Part shown: positions 15,877-23,657 of the stretch, piece by piece | How positions within the stretch are numbered: the stretch's first letter is position 1 | How the letters are laid out: each line of letters begins with the position of its first letter | NCBI GenBank assembly: GCA_040384625.1 | Contig: JAZKIW010000046.1 | Location: 1 to 56,570, forward strand | Direction of reading: 5' to 3' | From: CADEEN01 sp040384625 | GTDB taxonomy: Bacteria > Pseudomonadota > Gammaproteobacteria > Burkholderiales > Burkholderiaceae_C | DNA: 56,570 nt | Notes under the pieces: generated by a model | What the model saw: only the letters and a program-made list of their open reading frames with translations | Told to the model about the DNA's origin: nothing | Databases searched by the model: none | Position numbers and translations under genes: made by a program

Positions 15877-16815
15877 CTAGTCGATCGCTGCGGCAGCCAG
15901 CTCGGCGCGCGTCGGCAGACCCTCGGTGTCGCCGCGCACCTGGACCGCGCGGGCGCCGATCCATGCCGCCCGGCGCACCGCGTCAGGCACGCTGCGTCCC
16001 TCGAGCAGGGCGCTGATCACGCCGACCGCGAAGCCGTCGCCCGCGCCGACGGTGTCGATGATGTGGGCCACAGGGACGGCCGGCACGCGACCGCGACCGG
16101 CGTCGCTTTCGAAGTACGCCCCGTGCGGCCCGAGCTTGACGACCACCAGTCGCGCACCACGCGCGCGGTAGAACGCGGCGATCGCTTCCGGATCGGCACT
16201 GCCGGCGAGCAGCTCGCCCTCGGCCTGTCCGGGGAGAACCCAATCGCAGCCTTCGGCCAGCGCGTTCAGCGTGTCGCGCATGACGGCGGTCGAAGGCCAC
16301 AACGCCGGGCGCAGGTTGGGATCGAACGAGATCGTGCGGCCGTGGGCCCGGGCCAACGCCATCGCGCGGCGTGTGGCGGCCAGGGTGCTGGCCGACAGCG
16401 CCGGAAATACGCCGCTGACATGCAGGTGGCGCGCGCCGGCGATCCAGGCTTCGTCGATGTCCTCGGGGCGGAGCTGGCTCGCGGCCGAGCCCTTACGGTG
16501 GTATTCGATCGGCGGGTCGCTGCCGTCTTCCACCCGGCCCTTGAACATGAAGCCGCTGCGCTGGCCCGGATCGCAGACCACGCGCGAGCAATCGACGCCC
16601 TCGCCGCCGATCGCACCCAGCAGGAAGCGCGCCATCGAATCGCTGCCCAGCCGGCTCTGCCAGCCGACCTTCAGACCCAGACGCGCCAAGCCGATCGCGA
16701 CATTGGTCTCGGCACCCGCCGTGCGCTTGCTGAAGCGCTGCACCCTCTCCAGCGGCCCGGGCGTCTCGGCGACGAACATCGTCATCGCCTCGCCCAGCGT
16801 CACCGCGTCCAGCAT
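15877..16815 (-). CDS. kdgK: 2-keto-3-deoxygluconate kinase (PfkB family)
   Basis: The 312-residue ribokinase-family protein phosphorylates KDG to KDPG. It shows GAETNVAIGLARLG near 34-47, the sugar-site region YHRKGSAAS near 105-113, and the ATP/catalytic motif DTVGAGDGFAVG starting at 254, with Asp260 as base. Both dehydratase routes in this window end at KDG, which supports the assignment over a generic sugar kinase. It starts 4 bases after the upstream SDR stop, so the two form a small operon. No KDPG aldolase gene is present in the window. Confidence 0.88.
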   Translation of the reverse strand: MLDAVTLGEAMTMFVAETPGPLERVQRFSKRTAGAETNVAIGLARLGLKVGWQSRLGSDSMARFLLGAIGGEGVDCSRVVCDPGQRSGFMFKGRVEDGSDPPIEYHRKGSAASQLRPEDIDEAWIAGARHLHVSGVFPALSASTLAATRRAMALARAHGRTISFDPNLRPALWPSTAVMRDTLNALAEGCDWVLPGQAEGELLAGSADPEAIAAFYRARGARLVVVKLGPHGAYFESDAGRGRVPAVPVAHIIDTVGAGDGFAVGVISALLEGRSVPDAVRRAAWIGARAVQVRGDTEGLPTRAELAAAAID

Positions 16816-16819
16816 GGCT

Positions 16820-17581
16820 TCAGCCCCGCCCGACGAAAGGCATCGTCGTCGCCATCACGGTCACGTTCAGGATGTTCGAGTCCAGCGGCAGCCGTGCCAT
16901 CGTCATGAAGGTCGAGACGACGCTGTCCATCGGCATGCGGGGCTCGGGCTTGATGCTGCCGTCGGCCTGCGGGACCCCGCCGACCATCTTCAACGTCATG
17001 TCGGAAGCCACGTTGCCGATGTCGATCTGGCCCACCGCGATACCGTACTTGCGGCCGTCCAGGGCCGCGGTCTTGGTGATGCCGCTGACGGCATGCTTGG
17101 TCGAGGTGTAGGCGATCGAGTTCGGGCGCGGCGCATGCGCCGAGATCGAGCCGTTGTTGATGATGCGGCCGCCCTGCGGCGTCTGCGCTTTCATCAGGCG
17201 GAAAGCCTGCTGGGTGCACAGGAAAGTGCCGGTGAGGTTGGCAGCGACCGAGGCCTGCCACTGCTCGAACGGGAAGTCCTCGAGCAGTGCGGCCATCGAC
17301 GACACGCCAGCATTGTTGAAGAGCAGGTCCAGGCGACCGAATTTCGACTTCACGATGTCGAAGAGGGCCGCCACCGAGGCCGGGTCGCCGACATCGGTGG
17401 GCACCGCGAGGCCGCGCGAGCGCCCTTCGCCGCAGCCTTCGATCGAGGCCTCGAGCGCGTCGCGCCGGCGGCCGACGAAGGCCACCTGCCAGCCGTCGGC
17501 CACGAGGGCCTGGGCGCAGCCGCGGCCGATGCCGCTGCCTGCGCCAGTGACGATGGCGCTGCGAAGGGAGGGAGTGTTCAT
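16820..17581 (-). CDS. Short-chain dehydrogenase/reductase
   Basis: The 253-residue SDR has TGAGSGIG at 12-19, NNAG, a catalytic Ser in NGSISAH and YTSTK. An Arg-rich end of strand 2 (VGRRRDAL) suggests NADP use. The long C-terminal part with MTLKMVGGVPQADGSIKPEPRM is seen in a group of SDRs found beside sugar genes, but I cannot assign a substrate. It is the first gene of a two-gene unit with kdgK and is divergent from the 2-hydroxyacid dehydrogenase gene, 66 bases away. Confidence 0.8.
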   Translation of the reverse strand: MNTPSLRSAIVTGAGSGIGRGCAQALVADGWQVAFVGRRRDALEASIEGCGEGRSRGLAVPTDVGDPASVAALFDIVKSKFGRLDLLFNNAGVSSMAALLEDFPFEQWQASVAANLTGTFLCTQQAFRLMKAQTPQGGRIINNGSISAHAPRPNSIAYTSTKHAVSGITKTAALDGRKYGIAVGQIDIGNVASDMTLKMVGGVPQADGSIKPEPRMPMDSVVSTFMTMARLPLDSNILNVTVMATTMPFVGRG

Positions 17582-17609
17582 GATGGCATCCGTAGGGCAA
17601 GGGTGCGCT

Positions 17610-17619
17610 ATCGTACGGT
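17610..17619. promoter_or_regulatory. Possible operator in divergent gap (ATCGTACGGT)
   Basis: This 10-mer differs by one base from the perfect palindrome ATCGTACGAT. A similar word, ATCATACGAT, also one base off, lies at 41035-41044 in another divergent sugar-acid promoter region. The 66-bp gap otherwise holds the AAGGA ribosome site of the plus-strand gene. Confidence 0.25.
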
Positions 17620-17647
17620 CATCACACAAATTGCGCGAAGGACCACC

Positions 17648-18598
17648 GTGGCCACTCTGCCCGACCTGTTGACCGTTGCGAAGCTGGCTCCCTTTCTGAT
17701 GCAACCCCTGCAGAGCGCATTCACCGTCCACGAACGGATGCATGAGGGCGATGCCGCCGCCTTCGAACGCATCGCGCCAAGCATCCGCGCGATCTGCGGC
17801 AGTGGCGAGTCGAAGGTGAATGCGGAGCTGATCGCCCGCCTGCCGGCCCTGGAGATCGTCTCGATCATGGGCGTGGGCTACGACGGCGTGGACGTGGCCG
17901 CGGCGAAAGCGCGGGGCGTCGTCGTCACCCACACCCCCGACGTGCTCAACGACGACGTCGCCGACCTGGCGCTGGCACTGATGCTCAGCGCCGCACGCCG
18001 CCTGCCGCAGGCCGACCAGTACGTGCGCCAGGGCCAGTGGCCGGGCGGGCCGATGCCCCTGGCGCGCAAGATGTCGGGCGCACGCCTGGGCATCGTTGGC
18101 ATGGGCCGGATCGGCCAGGCGATCGCCCAGCGCGCGCTGGCCTTCGGCATGCCGGTGGCCTACACAGCGCGCAGCGCCAAGTCCGAGTTGCCCTACGCCT
18201 TCCATGCCACGCCGCGCGAGCTGGCCGCGGCGTCGGACTTCCTGGTCGTGATCACGCCGGGCGGCGCGGCCACTCGCAAGCTGATCGACGCCGAGGTGCT
18301 GCGCGCGCTCGGCCCCGACGGTTACCTGATCAACGTGGCACGCGGTTCGGTCGTCGACGAGGCGGCGCTGATCGAGGCGCTGCAGAAGCGCACGATCGCC
18401 GGCGCGGGCCTTGACGTGTTCGAGAACGAACCGAACGTGCCCGAGGCCCTGCGCGCGCTGGACAACGTGGTCCTGGTGCCGCACATTGGCAGCGCGACGA
18501 CGCAGACCCGGCACGCGATGGCCGCACGCGCCTTCGCCAATCTCGAAGCCCACTTCGCCGGCCGGCCGCTGCCCAGCGCGGTGCCCGAGTGCCGTTGA
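17648..18598 (+). CDS. D-isomer 2-hydroxyacid dehydrogenase (glyoxylate/hydroxypyruvate/2-ketogluconate reductase type)
   Basis: The 316-residue protein has the NAD(P)-binding GMGRIG at 151-156, catalytic Arg232 (NVARGS), Glu261 (VFENEP) and His279 (VPHIGSAT). In this family GhrB-like enzymes reduce glyoxylate, hydroxypyruvate and 2-ketogluconate. The next gene is a gluconokinase, so reduction of 2-keto-D-gluconate to gluconate is the best fit. The frame stays open far upstream, but homology begins at the GTG at 17648, which has a GAAGGA ribosome site. The stop overlaps the next gene by 10 bases. Confidence 0.85.
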   Translation: MATLPDLLTVAKLAPFLMQPLQSAFTVHERMHEGDAAAFERIAPSIRAICGSGESKVNAELIARLPALEIVSIMGVGYDGVDVAAAKARGVVVTHTPDVLNDDVADLALALMLSAARRLPQADQYVRQGQWPGGPMPLARKMSGARLGIVGMGRIGQAIAQRALAFGMPVAYTARSAKSELPYAFHATPRELAAASDFLVVITPGGAATRKLIDAEVLRALGPDGYLINVARGSVVDEAALIEALQKRTIAGAGLDVFENEPNVPEALRALDNVVLVPHIGSATTQTRHAMAARAFANLEAHFAGRPLPSAVPECR

Positions 18599-19491
18599 AC
18601 GAAGCAGGCACCGTGGTCCTGATGGGCGTGTCGGGCTGCGGCAAGAGCACGCTCGGACAAGCGCTCGCGAGAGAACTGAAGGCCAGCTTCCTCGACGCCG
18701 ACGACTTTCATCCACGCGCGAATGTCGAGCGCATGGCGGCCGGCATCGCCCTTACCGACGAAGACCGGGCCGGATGGCTCGATGCCCTCGCCGCCCGACT
18801 GGGCGGGCGCGAAGAGGGCGAGCGCATCGTGCTCGCCTGCTCGGCCCTGAAGCGGCGCTATCGCGATGCGCTGCGCCGCGGCGCACCTGAGCTCACCCTT
18901 GTGCACCTGACCAGCGCGCCCGCCTTGCTGGCCGAGCGCCTGGCCGCGCGCCAGGGCCACTACATGCCGCCCACTCTGCTGCCGAGCCAGTTGGCGAGCC
19001 TGGAAGCGCCGCAGCCCGACGAAGCTGCGCTCACGCTGGACATCGCCGCGCCGCCGCAGGCGCTCGTCACCGCCCTTCTGGCCCACCTGGAGCCCCGCAT
19101 GGACCACGCCCCGACATTCACCAAACTCATCCTCGACACCGGCCGCGACGGTCGCGCGCTCTGGCGCGAGGAAGCCATTGCGCTGGACGAAGGCAAACCG
19201 ATGGCCCGCCTGTCGGCGCTGATGGCCAGTGGCGGCTGCCAGTTGCGCGAGAGCCCGCTCGGCTTTCGCAGCGAGTTCCACTGCACCGAGACGCCGCAGT
19301 GGGTGTTCATCCTGCAGGGTGCGATGGAGATCGGCCTGCAGGACGGCACGAGCCGCGTGTTCCGGCCCGGCGAGCATTTCTATTCAGCGGACAAGCTGCC
19401 GCCCGGCGCCGCGTTCGACGCCAAGCTGCACGGGCACTGGAGCCGACAGGTCGGCGATCAGCCGCTGGTGACGCTGTTCGTGCGCGCCTGA
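18589..19491 (+). CDS. gntK: Gluconokinase fused to a C-terminal cupin-like domain
   Basis: Residues 1-168 are a complete gluconokinase: P-loop GVSGCGKST at 13-21, DADDFHP, ACSALKRRYRD, and HYMPPTLLPSQLASLE. It makes 6-phosphogluconate from gluconate. Residues 171-300 form a second domain with a cupin-like pattern (FHCTETPQWVFILQG, then FRPGEHFYSADKLPPGA and GHWSRQ), resembling small cupins found alone elsewhere. No stop lies between the domains. An internal Met171 at 19099 has GGAG in front of it, so the cupin may also be made separately. The GTG start at 18589 overlaps the upstream stop. Confidence 0.85.
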   Translation: MPLNEAGTVVLMGVSGCGKSTLGQALARELKASFLDADDFHPRANVERMAAGIALTDEDRAGWLDALAARLGGREEGERIVLACSALKRRYRDALRRGAPELTLVHLTSAPALLAERLAARQGHYMPPTLLPSQLASLEAPQPDEAALTLDIAAPPQALVTALLAHLEPRMDHAPTFTKLILDTGRDGRALWREEAIALDEGKPMARLSALMASGGCQLRESPLGFRSEFHCTETPQWVFILQGAMEIGLQDGTSRVFRPGEHFYSADKLPPGAAFDAKLHGHWSRQVGDQPLVTLFVRA

Positions 19492-19500
19492 TAAGGACCC

Positions 19501-19539
19501 GCCCAGACCGCCGGGCAGCTGCCGCCCAGCGGCCTGGGC
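19501..19539. terminator. Weak hairpin region between convergent genes
   Basis: Outer arms GCCCAG (19501-19506) and CTGGGC (19534-19539) enclose the palindrome GGCAGCTGCC. There is no T-run. The place, ten bases after the gluconokinase stop and before a convergent gene end, is the main support. Confidence 0.3.
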
Positions 19540-19597
19540 TAGCTGCGACATAGAGCGTCAGCGTGTGCAGCCCAGCTCCCCGATCCCGCGCAGTGGC

Positions 19598-19987
19598 TCA
19601 AGGACGCGGTTTGCGATGGGTGGACACCGCCCGGCTCTGCTCGAGCCTGATCCGCACGACCTTGGCGATCAGGTCGAACGGAATGGGCTGGTTGAGCGGG
19701 AACCGCAGTGTGGCCTTGCCAGCGCCATAGCGCGCGATCTCTTGCTGCAGCCGGGGCGAGTCCGCCGGCACCGGATACAGGCCGATGTGCTGCTTGAAGC
19801 CCGCAAAGTAGATCCGCTCGCTGCCGTTCAGCTTGAACGCCGGAATGCGGTAGCTGATGCACTCCTGCGCATCGGGTGCGGCCTGGCGGATCGTGAGCCG
19901 GACTTTTTCCAGCAAGGCCTGCACGGCCGGCGGGAAGGTGGCGATGTAGGCGTCGACGGTCGCGGTGGGGGCTGAAACAGTGGGCAT
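19598..19987 (-). CDS. DUF1801 (YdhG-like) protein
   Basis: The 129-residue protein carries the DUF1801 signature: YIATFPPAVQALLEKVR, ISYRIPAFKLNG, FAGFKQHIGLYPVP and the C-terminal LNQPIPFDLIAKVVRIRLEQ. The domain is small, cytoplasmic and of unclear function; related folds bind iron or act as chaperone-like partners. The start at 19987 has a GGAGG ribosome site. It stands alone, convergent with the gluconokinase and divergent from the GST gene. Confidence 0.85.
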   Translation of the reverse strand: MPTVSAPTATVDAYIATFPPAVQALLEKVRLTIRQAAPDAQECISYRIPAFKLNGSERIYFAGFKQHIGLYPVPADSPRLQQEIARYGAGKATLRFPLNQPIPFDLIAKVVRIRLEQSRAVSTHRKPRP

Positions 19988-20062
19988 CGTGTCCTCCACC
20001 TTCACGACGAGCGATGCGCCCGCAGATCGACATGGTCCGCCTGCGCCGACTAGGATCTGGCC

Positions 20063-20740
20063 ATGATCACCCTGCACCACTGTGTCGCCGCGCGCTCCTT
20101 CCGCCCGCTGTGGACACTGGAGGAGCTGGGCCTGCCCTATGCCCTGCAGATGCTGCCCTTCCCGCCGCGTGCGCTGGCCCGGCCCTACCTCGAGCTCAAC
20201 CCGCTCGGCACGGTTCCGCTGTTGATCGACGACGACGGCACGCGCATGACCGAGTCGGCCGCGATCTGCCAGTACCTCTGCGTTCGGCACGGGCCGACCC
20301 CGCTGAACGTCGAACCCGCCGAGGCCGACTTCGGCGCCTACCTGAACTACCTGCACTTCGGCGAGGCGACGCTGACCTTTCCGCAGGCCTTGGTGCTGCG
20401 TTACACGCGCTTCGAGCCCGAGTCGCGGCGCCAGCCGCAGGTGGCCGAGGACTATGCGAAGTGGTTCCTGGGCCGCCTGCGCACGCTCGAGCCACGGCTC
20501 GCCGCACAGGAACACCTGTGCGGCGGCCGCTTCACCGCCGCCGACATCTCGGTCGGCTACGCGCTGCGCCTGGCCACGGACCTCGGCCTGGACGCACGCT
20601 TCACGGCGGCCGTGGCCGCCTACTGGCAGCGGCTGCAACAGCGCAAGGGCTACCAGGCGGCGCTGCGCGCCGAACACGCCGCGGCCCAGGCACAGGGCGT
20701 CCCGACGACGCCAGCCAGCCGCGGCGACACGCCCGCCTGA
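20063..20740 (+). CDS. Glutathione S-transferase family protein
   Basis: The 225-residue protein has a thioredoxin-like N-terminal domain with a possible catalytic Ser in AARSFRPLW, the cis-proline loop GTVPLLIDDD and the glutathione-binding TESAAICQYL. A helical C-terminal domain follows with FTAADISVGYALRLA. It probably conjugates or reduces small molecules with glutathione; the substrate is unknown. It is followed by a 172-bp gap before the methyltransferase gene. Confidence 0.88.
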   Translation: MITLHHCVAARSFRPLWTLEELGLPYALQMLPFPPRALARPYLELNPLGTVPLLIDDDGTRMTESAAICQYLCVRHGPTPLNVEPAEADFGAYLNYLHFGEATLTFPQALVLRYTRFEPESRRQPQVAEDYAKWFLGRLRTLEPRLAAQEHLCGGRFTAADISVGYALRLATDLGLDARFTAAVAAYWQRLQQRKGYQAALRAEHAAAQAQGVPTTPASRGDTPA

Positions 20741-20912
20741 TCCGACCTGCTCGCGTGGGGTGGAACGCTGGTGCAACGCCGGCTTGCCTAAGGTTCGCCT
20801 GTCGTTGAGCGGCCTTCGCGCAGCGATGCGGTGACAGGGCTTCCGCGCCCGTCATCGACCCTTACCGCCCGCCCTGCACCGTCGGGGCCATCCGATCCCC
20901 AAGGAGCAACAC

Positions 20913-21746
20913 ATGACCCTCGTTCTCGACACCCCCGCCGCCACTGGCCCCGACTTCGCCGCCATCAAGCAACGCCAGCAGGCCACCTGGGCCAGCGGCG
21001 ACTACGCCATCGTCGGCACCACGCTGCAGATCGTCGGCGAGCAGCTGGCCGAAACGGCCGACGTGCGCGCCGGCGAGCGCGTGCTCGACGTCGCGGCCGG
21101 CAATGGCAATGCGACCCTGGCCGCAGCGCGCCGCTATGCCGAGGTCACCTCGACCGACTACGTGGCCGCCCTGCTCGACAAGGGCCGCGAGCGCGCTCGC
21201 GCCGAAAGCCTGGAGGTCCGGTTCGAGGTGGCCGACGCCGAGGCACTGCCCTTTGCCGACGCGAGCTTCGATGTCGTGCTGTCGACCTTCGGTGTGATGT
21301 TCACACCCGAACACCAGCGCAGTGCGGCCGAGATGCTGCGCGTCCTGCGCCCGGGCGGACGCATCGGTCTGGCGAACTGGACACCCGAGGGCTTCATCGG
21401 CCGCCTGTTCAAGACCATCGGTGCGCACCTTCCGCCGCCGGCCGGGCTCAAGTCGCCCGCGCTGTGGGGCACCGAGGCGCACCTCGCCGCGCTCTTTGGC
21501 GCACAGGCGCAGATCCGCTGCGAGCGCCGGCACTTCAACTTCCGCTATCACTCGGCGGCGCACTTCCTGCACGTCTTCCGCACCGTCTATGGCCCGACGC
21601 ACAAGGCCTTCGCGGCGCTCGACGAGCAGGGCCAGCAGGCGCTGGCGCGTGACATCACGGCGCTGCTCGAGGAGCTGAACACGGCGGGAGAGCAGTCGCT
21701 GGTCGTGCCCAGCGAGTACCTCGAAGCCGTCGTCACCAAGCGCTGA
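20913..21746 (+). CDS. Class I SAM-dependent methyltransferase
   Basis: The 277-residue protein has a UbiE-like methyltransferase core: motif I VLDVAAGNGNATLAAAR near 57-73, the acidic loop VADAEALPFADASFDVV, and RVLRPGGRIGLANW. The C-terminal part (about 165-277) probably forms the substrate lid. It starts with an AAGGAG ribosome site and precedes a DUF3455 lipoprotein gene by 15 bases, forming a three-gene unit with the haloperoxidase-like gene. The methyl acceptor is unknown. Confidence 0.82.
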   Translation: MTLVLDTPAATGPDFAAIKQRQQATWASGDYAIVGTTLQIVGEQLAETADVRAGERVLDVAAGNGNATLAAARRYAEVTSTDYVAALLDKGRERARAESLEVRFEVADAEALPFADASFDVVLSTFGVMFTPEHQRSAAEMLRVLRPGGRIGLANWTPEGFIGRLFKTIGAHLPPPAGLKSPALWGTEAHLAALFGAQAQIRCERRHFNFRYHSAAHFLHVFRTVYGPTHKAFAALDEQGQQALARDITALLEELNTAGEQSLVVPSEYLEAVVTKR

Positions 21747-21761
21747 AAGGGACACAGCCCC

Positions 21762-22307
21762 ATGAACCGCCATCCCACTCACGGCTTCGCGCTGCGCAGC
21801 CTGGGCGGCGCTGCCTTGCTCGGTCTGGCAGCCTGCGCCAGTCCGCTGGCCGAGGTGCCGGCCGCATTGCGCCCCGCTGCCGGCGAGGTACATGCCCTGA
21901 CCACCGCGGCCTGGGGCGTGCAGATCTACGAATGCCGCGCCACCGCCGACGCCGCACCGGCCTGGGCCTTCGTGGCGCCCGAGGCCGAGCTGTACGACGC
22001 CCAGGGTCGCACCATCGGCCGCCACGGCGCCGGGCCGTTCTGGCAGGTTGCCGACGGCAGCCGCGTCGTCGGCGCCGTCAAGGCGCGTGCCGACGCACCC
22101 GTCACGGGCGCAATTCCGTGGCTGCTGCTGTCGGCGCAGGCGGATCGGCTGACTGGCCCGCAAGGCAGCCTGAGCCGCATCACCAGCATCCAGCGCGTCA
22201 ACACCGCGGGCGGCACCGCGCCCGTGGCGGGCTGCTCGCGCTCGAACCTCGGCGCCATCGCCAAAGTGGCCTACACGGCCGACTACCACTTCTTCAGCGC
22301 ACGCTGA
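21762..22307 (+). CDS. DUF3455 lipoprotein
   Basis: The 181-residue protein has a lipobox-like LLGLAAC near 21-27, so it is probably lipid-anchored. The DUF3455 pattern follows: WGVQIYECRA, WAFVAPEAELYDAQGRTIGRH, PWLLLSA, SITSIQRVNTAGG-type repeat region and a final CSRSNLGAIAKVAYTADYHFF. The function of the domain is not established. It lies between a methyltransferase and a haloperoxidase-like phosphatase gene in one transcription unit. Confidence 0.82.
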   Translation: MNRHPTHGFALRSLGGAALLGLAACASPLAEVPAALRPAAGEVHALTTAAWGVQIYECRATADAAPAWAFVAPEAELYDAQGRTIGRHGAGPFWQVADGSRVVGAVKARADAPVTGAIPWLLLSAQADRLTGPQGSLSRITSIQRVNTAGGTAPVAGCSRSNLGAIAKVAYTADYHFFSAR

Positions 22308-22328
22308 ACCTTCAAAGGAACGTCCATC

Positions 22329-23543
22329 ATGAAAACCTCCAACCGCTTCTCCCTGAGCTGCATCGCGCTGGCCCTCGCGACCGGCATCGTCCTCGCCGCC
22401 CCCGAGGCCCGCGCCGATGCCATCACCGACTGGAACCTCAAGGCCGGCGAGCTGATCGCCGAGTCGAAACTCGGCACACCGCCGGCAGTCCGAGCCATGG
22501 CCATCGTCCAGACCGCCGCGCACGAAGCCGTGCAGGCCCTGGAGCAGCGCGGGCCGGCGCAGCCGGCGGCTCTCGACGCCGCCATCGCCGCCGCGCACCG
22601 TGCGGCTCTGCTCAAGCTGCTGCCGGCGCAGCAGGCCGCGATCGATGCCGCCTTCCAAGCCGCCCTGACCGGCGTGCCGGAGGGCGCCGCCAAGGCGGCC
22701 GCCCTGGCGGCCGGCGAACAGGCCGCGGCCACGGTGCTGGCGCGCCGCGCCGACGATGTCATCGCCCCCGAAACCTACCGCCCGCACACGACGGCCGGCG
22801 CCTATGTGCCGACCGCCGCGCCGGCGGCCACGCAATGGGCCCTGCGCAAGCCCTGGCTGATGGCCAGCACGGCGCAGTTCCGGCCCGCTCCGCCGCCCGC
22901 CCTGACGAGCGAGACCTGGGTGCGCGACTTCAACGAAGTCAAGACGCTCGGCGCCAAGGTGAGCGCGCGGCGCAGCGCTGAGCAGACCGAGATCGCCCGC
23001 TTCTGGGAGTTCTCGCTGCCCTCGATCTACCACGGGGTGGCGCGCTCGGTGGCCCTGCAGCCGGGGCGGGACGTGGCACGCAATGCACGCCTGTTTGCGA
23101 CGGTGGCGCAGGCGATGGACGACGCGATGATCAGCGTCTTTGAGGCCAAGTACCACTACAACTTCTGGCGCCCGGTGACCGCGATCCGCAACGGCGACAT
23201 CGATGCCAACGAGGCGACCGAACGCGATCCTTCGTGGGCGCCGCTGATCGATTCGCCTCTGCACGCCGAATACCCGAGCGCGCACAGCATCCTGGCCGGC
23301 GCCGTCGGCGCCGTGGTGCGGGCCGACGTGGGCAAGGGGGCGATGCCGGTGCTGGCCACCAGCAGCCCGACCGCCAAGGGCGCCACGCGGCGCTGGGGCA
23401 GCGTGGAGGAGTTCATGCGTGAAGTGGCCAGCGCACGCGTGTACGAAGGCATTCACTTCCGCCATTCGACCGAGGTTGGACTCCGCATGGGGCAACAGAT
23501 TGGCGACCTGGCCGTGGAAAAACTGATGCAGTCTTCACAGTGA
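22329..23543 (+). CDS. Exported vanadium-haloperoxidase-like / PAP2-type phosphatase
   Basis: The 404-residue protein has a Sec signal ending near residue 29 (PEARADA). Its C-terminal half has the full phosphatase/haloperoxidase site: KX6RP (Lys274 and Arg281 in KYHYNFWRP), PSAH (316-319) and RX5H (Arg370, His376 in ARVYEGIHF). The final Asp of the acid phosphatase motif is replaced by Ser, as often in bacterial vanadium-haloperoxidase-like proteins. Whether it uses vanadate or acts as a phosphatase is unknown. It is the last gene of a three-gene set; its stop codon lies in a repeat shared with the TetR operator. Confidence 0.85.
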   Translation: MKTSNRFSLSCIALALATGIVLAAPEARADAITDWNLKAGELIAESKLGTPPAVRAMAIVQTAAHEAVQALEQRGPAQPAALDAAIAAAHRAALLKLLPAQQAAIDAAFQAALTGVPEGAAKAAALAAGEQAAATVLARRADDVIAPETYRPHTTAGAYVPTAAPAATQWALRKPWLMASTAQFRPAPPPALTSETWVRDFNEVKTLGAKVSARRSAEQTEIARFWEFSLPSIYHGVARSVALQPGRDVARNARLFATVAQAMDDAMISVFEAKYHYNFWRPVTAIRNGDIDANEATERDPSWAPLIDSPLHAEYPSAHSILAGAVGAVVRADVGKGAMPVLATSSPTAKGATRRWGSVEEFMREVASARVYEGIHFRHSTEVGLRMGQQIGDLAVEKLMQSSQ

Positions 23544-23546
23544 GTA
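23538..23546 (+). repeat. Upstream copy of the TetR-site 9-mer CAGTGAGTA
   Basis: The same 9-mer recurs at 23642-23650 inside the palindrome before tetR, exactly 104 bases away, about ten helical turns. This copy overlaps the stop codon of the haloperoxidase-like gene and is followed by ATCACTC, giving partial dyad symmetry. Confidence 0.35.
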
Positions 23547-23602
23547 ATCACTCTCCTGTGTTCCATTAATCAACAGGAACAGAGGAGGGCCCCAGGGCAC
23601 TC

Positions 23603-23630
23603 TTGACGGCCCTGGCGATCTTCCTATAAT
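23603..23630 (+). promoter_or_regulatory. Sigma-70 promoter of the TetR gene
   Basis: The -35 hexamer TTGACG (23603-23608) and a perfect -10 TATAAT (23625-23630) are separated by 16 bases. The -35 box sits between inverted arms CCAGGGC (23592-23598) and GCCCTGG (23609-23615). The predicted transcript starts near 23637. Confidence 0.75.
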
Positions 23631-23637
23631 GAGCGCG

Positions 23638-23650
23638 TACTCAGTGAGTA
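23638..23650. promoter_or_regulatory. Probable TetR operator TACTCAGTGAGTA
   Basis: This is a perfect 13-bp palindrome around a central G, lying on the predicted transcription start. A repressor bound here would block the promoter, which fits autoregulation by the TetR protein encoded 7 bases downstream. Confidence 0.65.
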
Positions 23651-23657
23651 TGTGCTC

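Noticed and set aside
16271..17647. Upstream in-frame extension of the 2-hydroxyacid dehydrogenase gene
   Set aside because: The extension runs antisense to two good genes (SDR and kdgK) and has no homology; the GTG at 17648 has a ribosome site and begins the family match.
20762..20795. GGAAC and CCTAAGGT words before the methyltransferase gene as an ECF-sigma promoter
   Set aside because: The spacing of about 20 bases is too long and the -10 part does not match a known ECF pattern.
20862..23495. Very long minus-strand open frame opposite the methyltransferase, DUF3455 and haloperoxidase-like genes
   Set aside because: Its translation is low-complexity, rich in Arg, Gly and Ala, with no family match, and three well-supported genes lie opposite. 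It is a by-product of GC-rich third codon positions.
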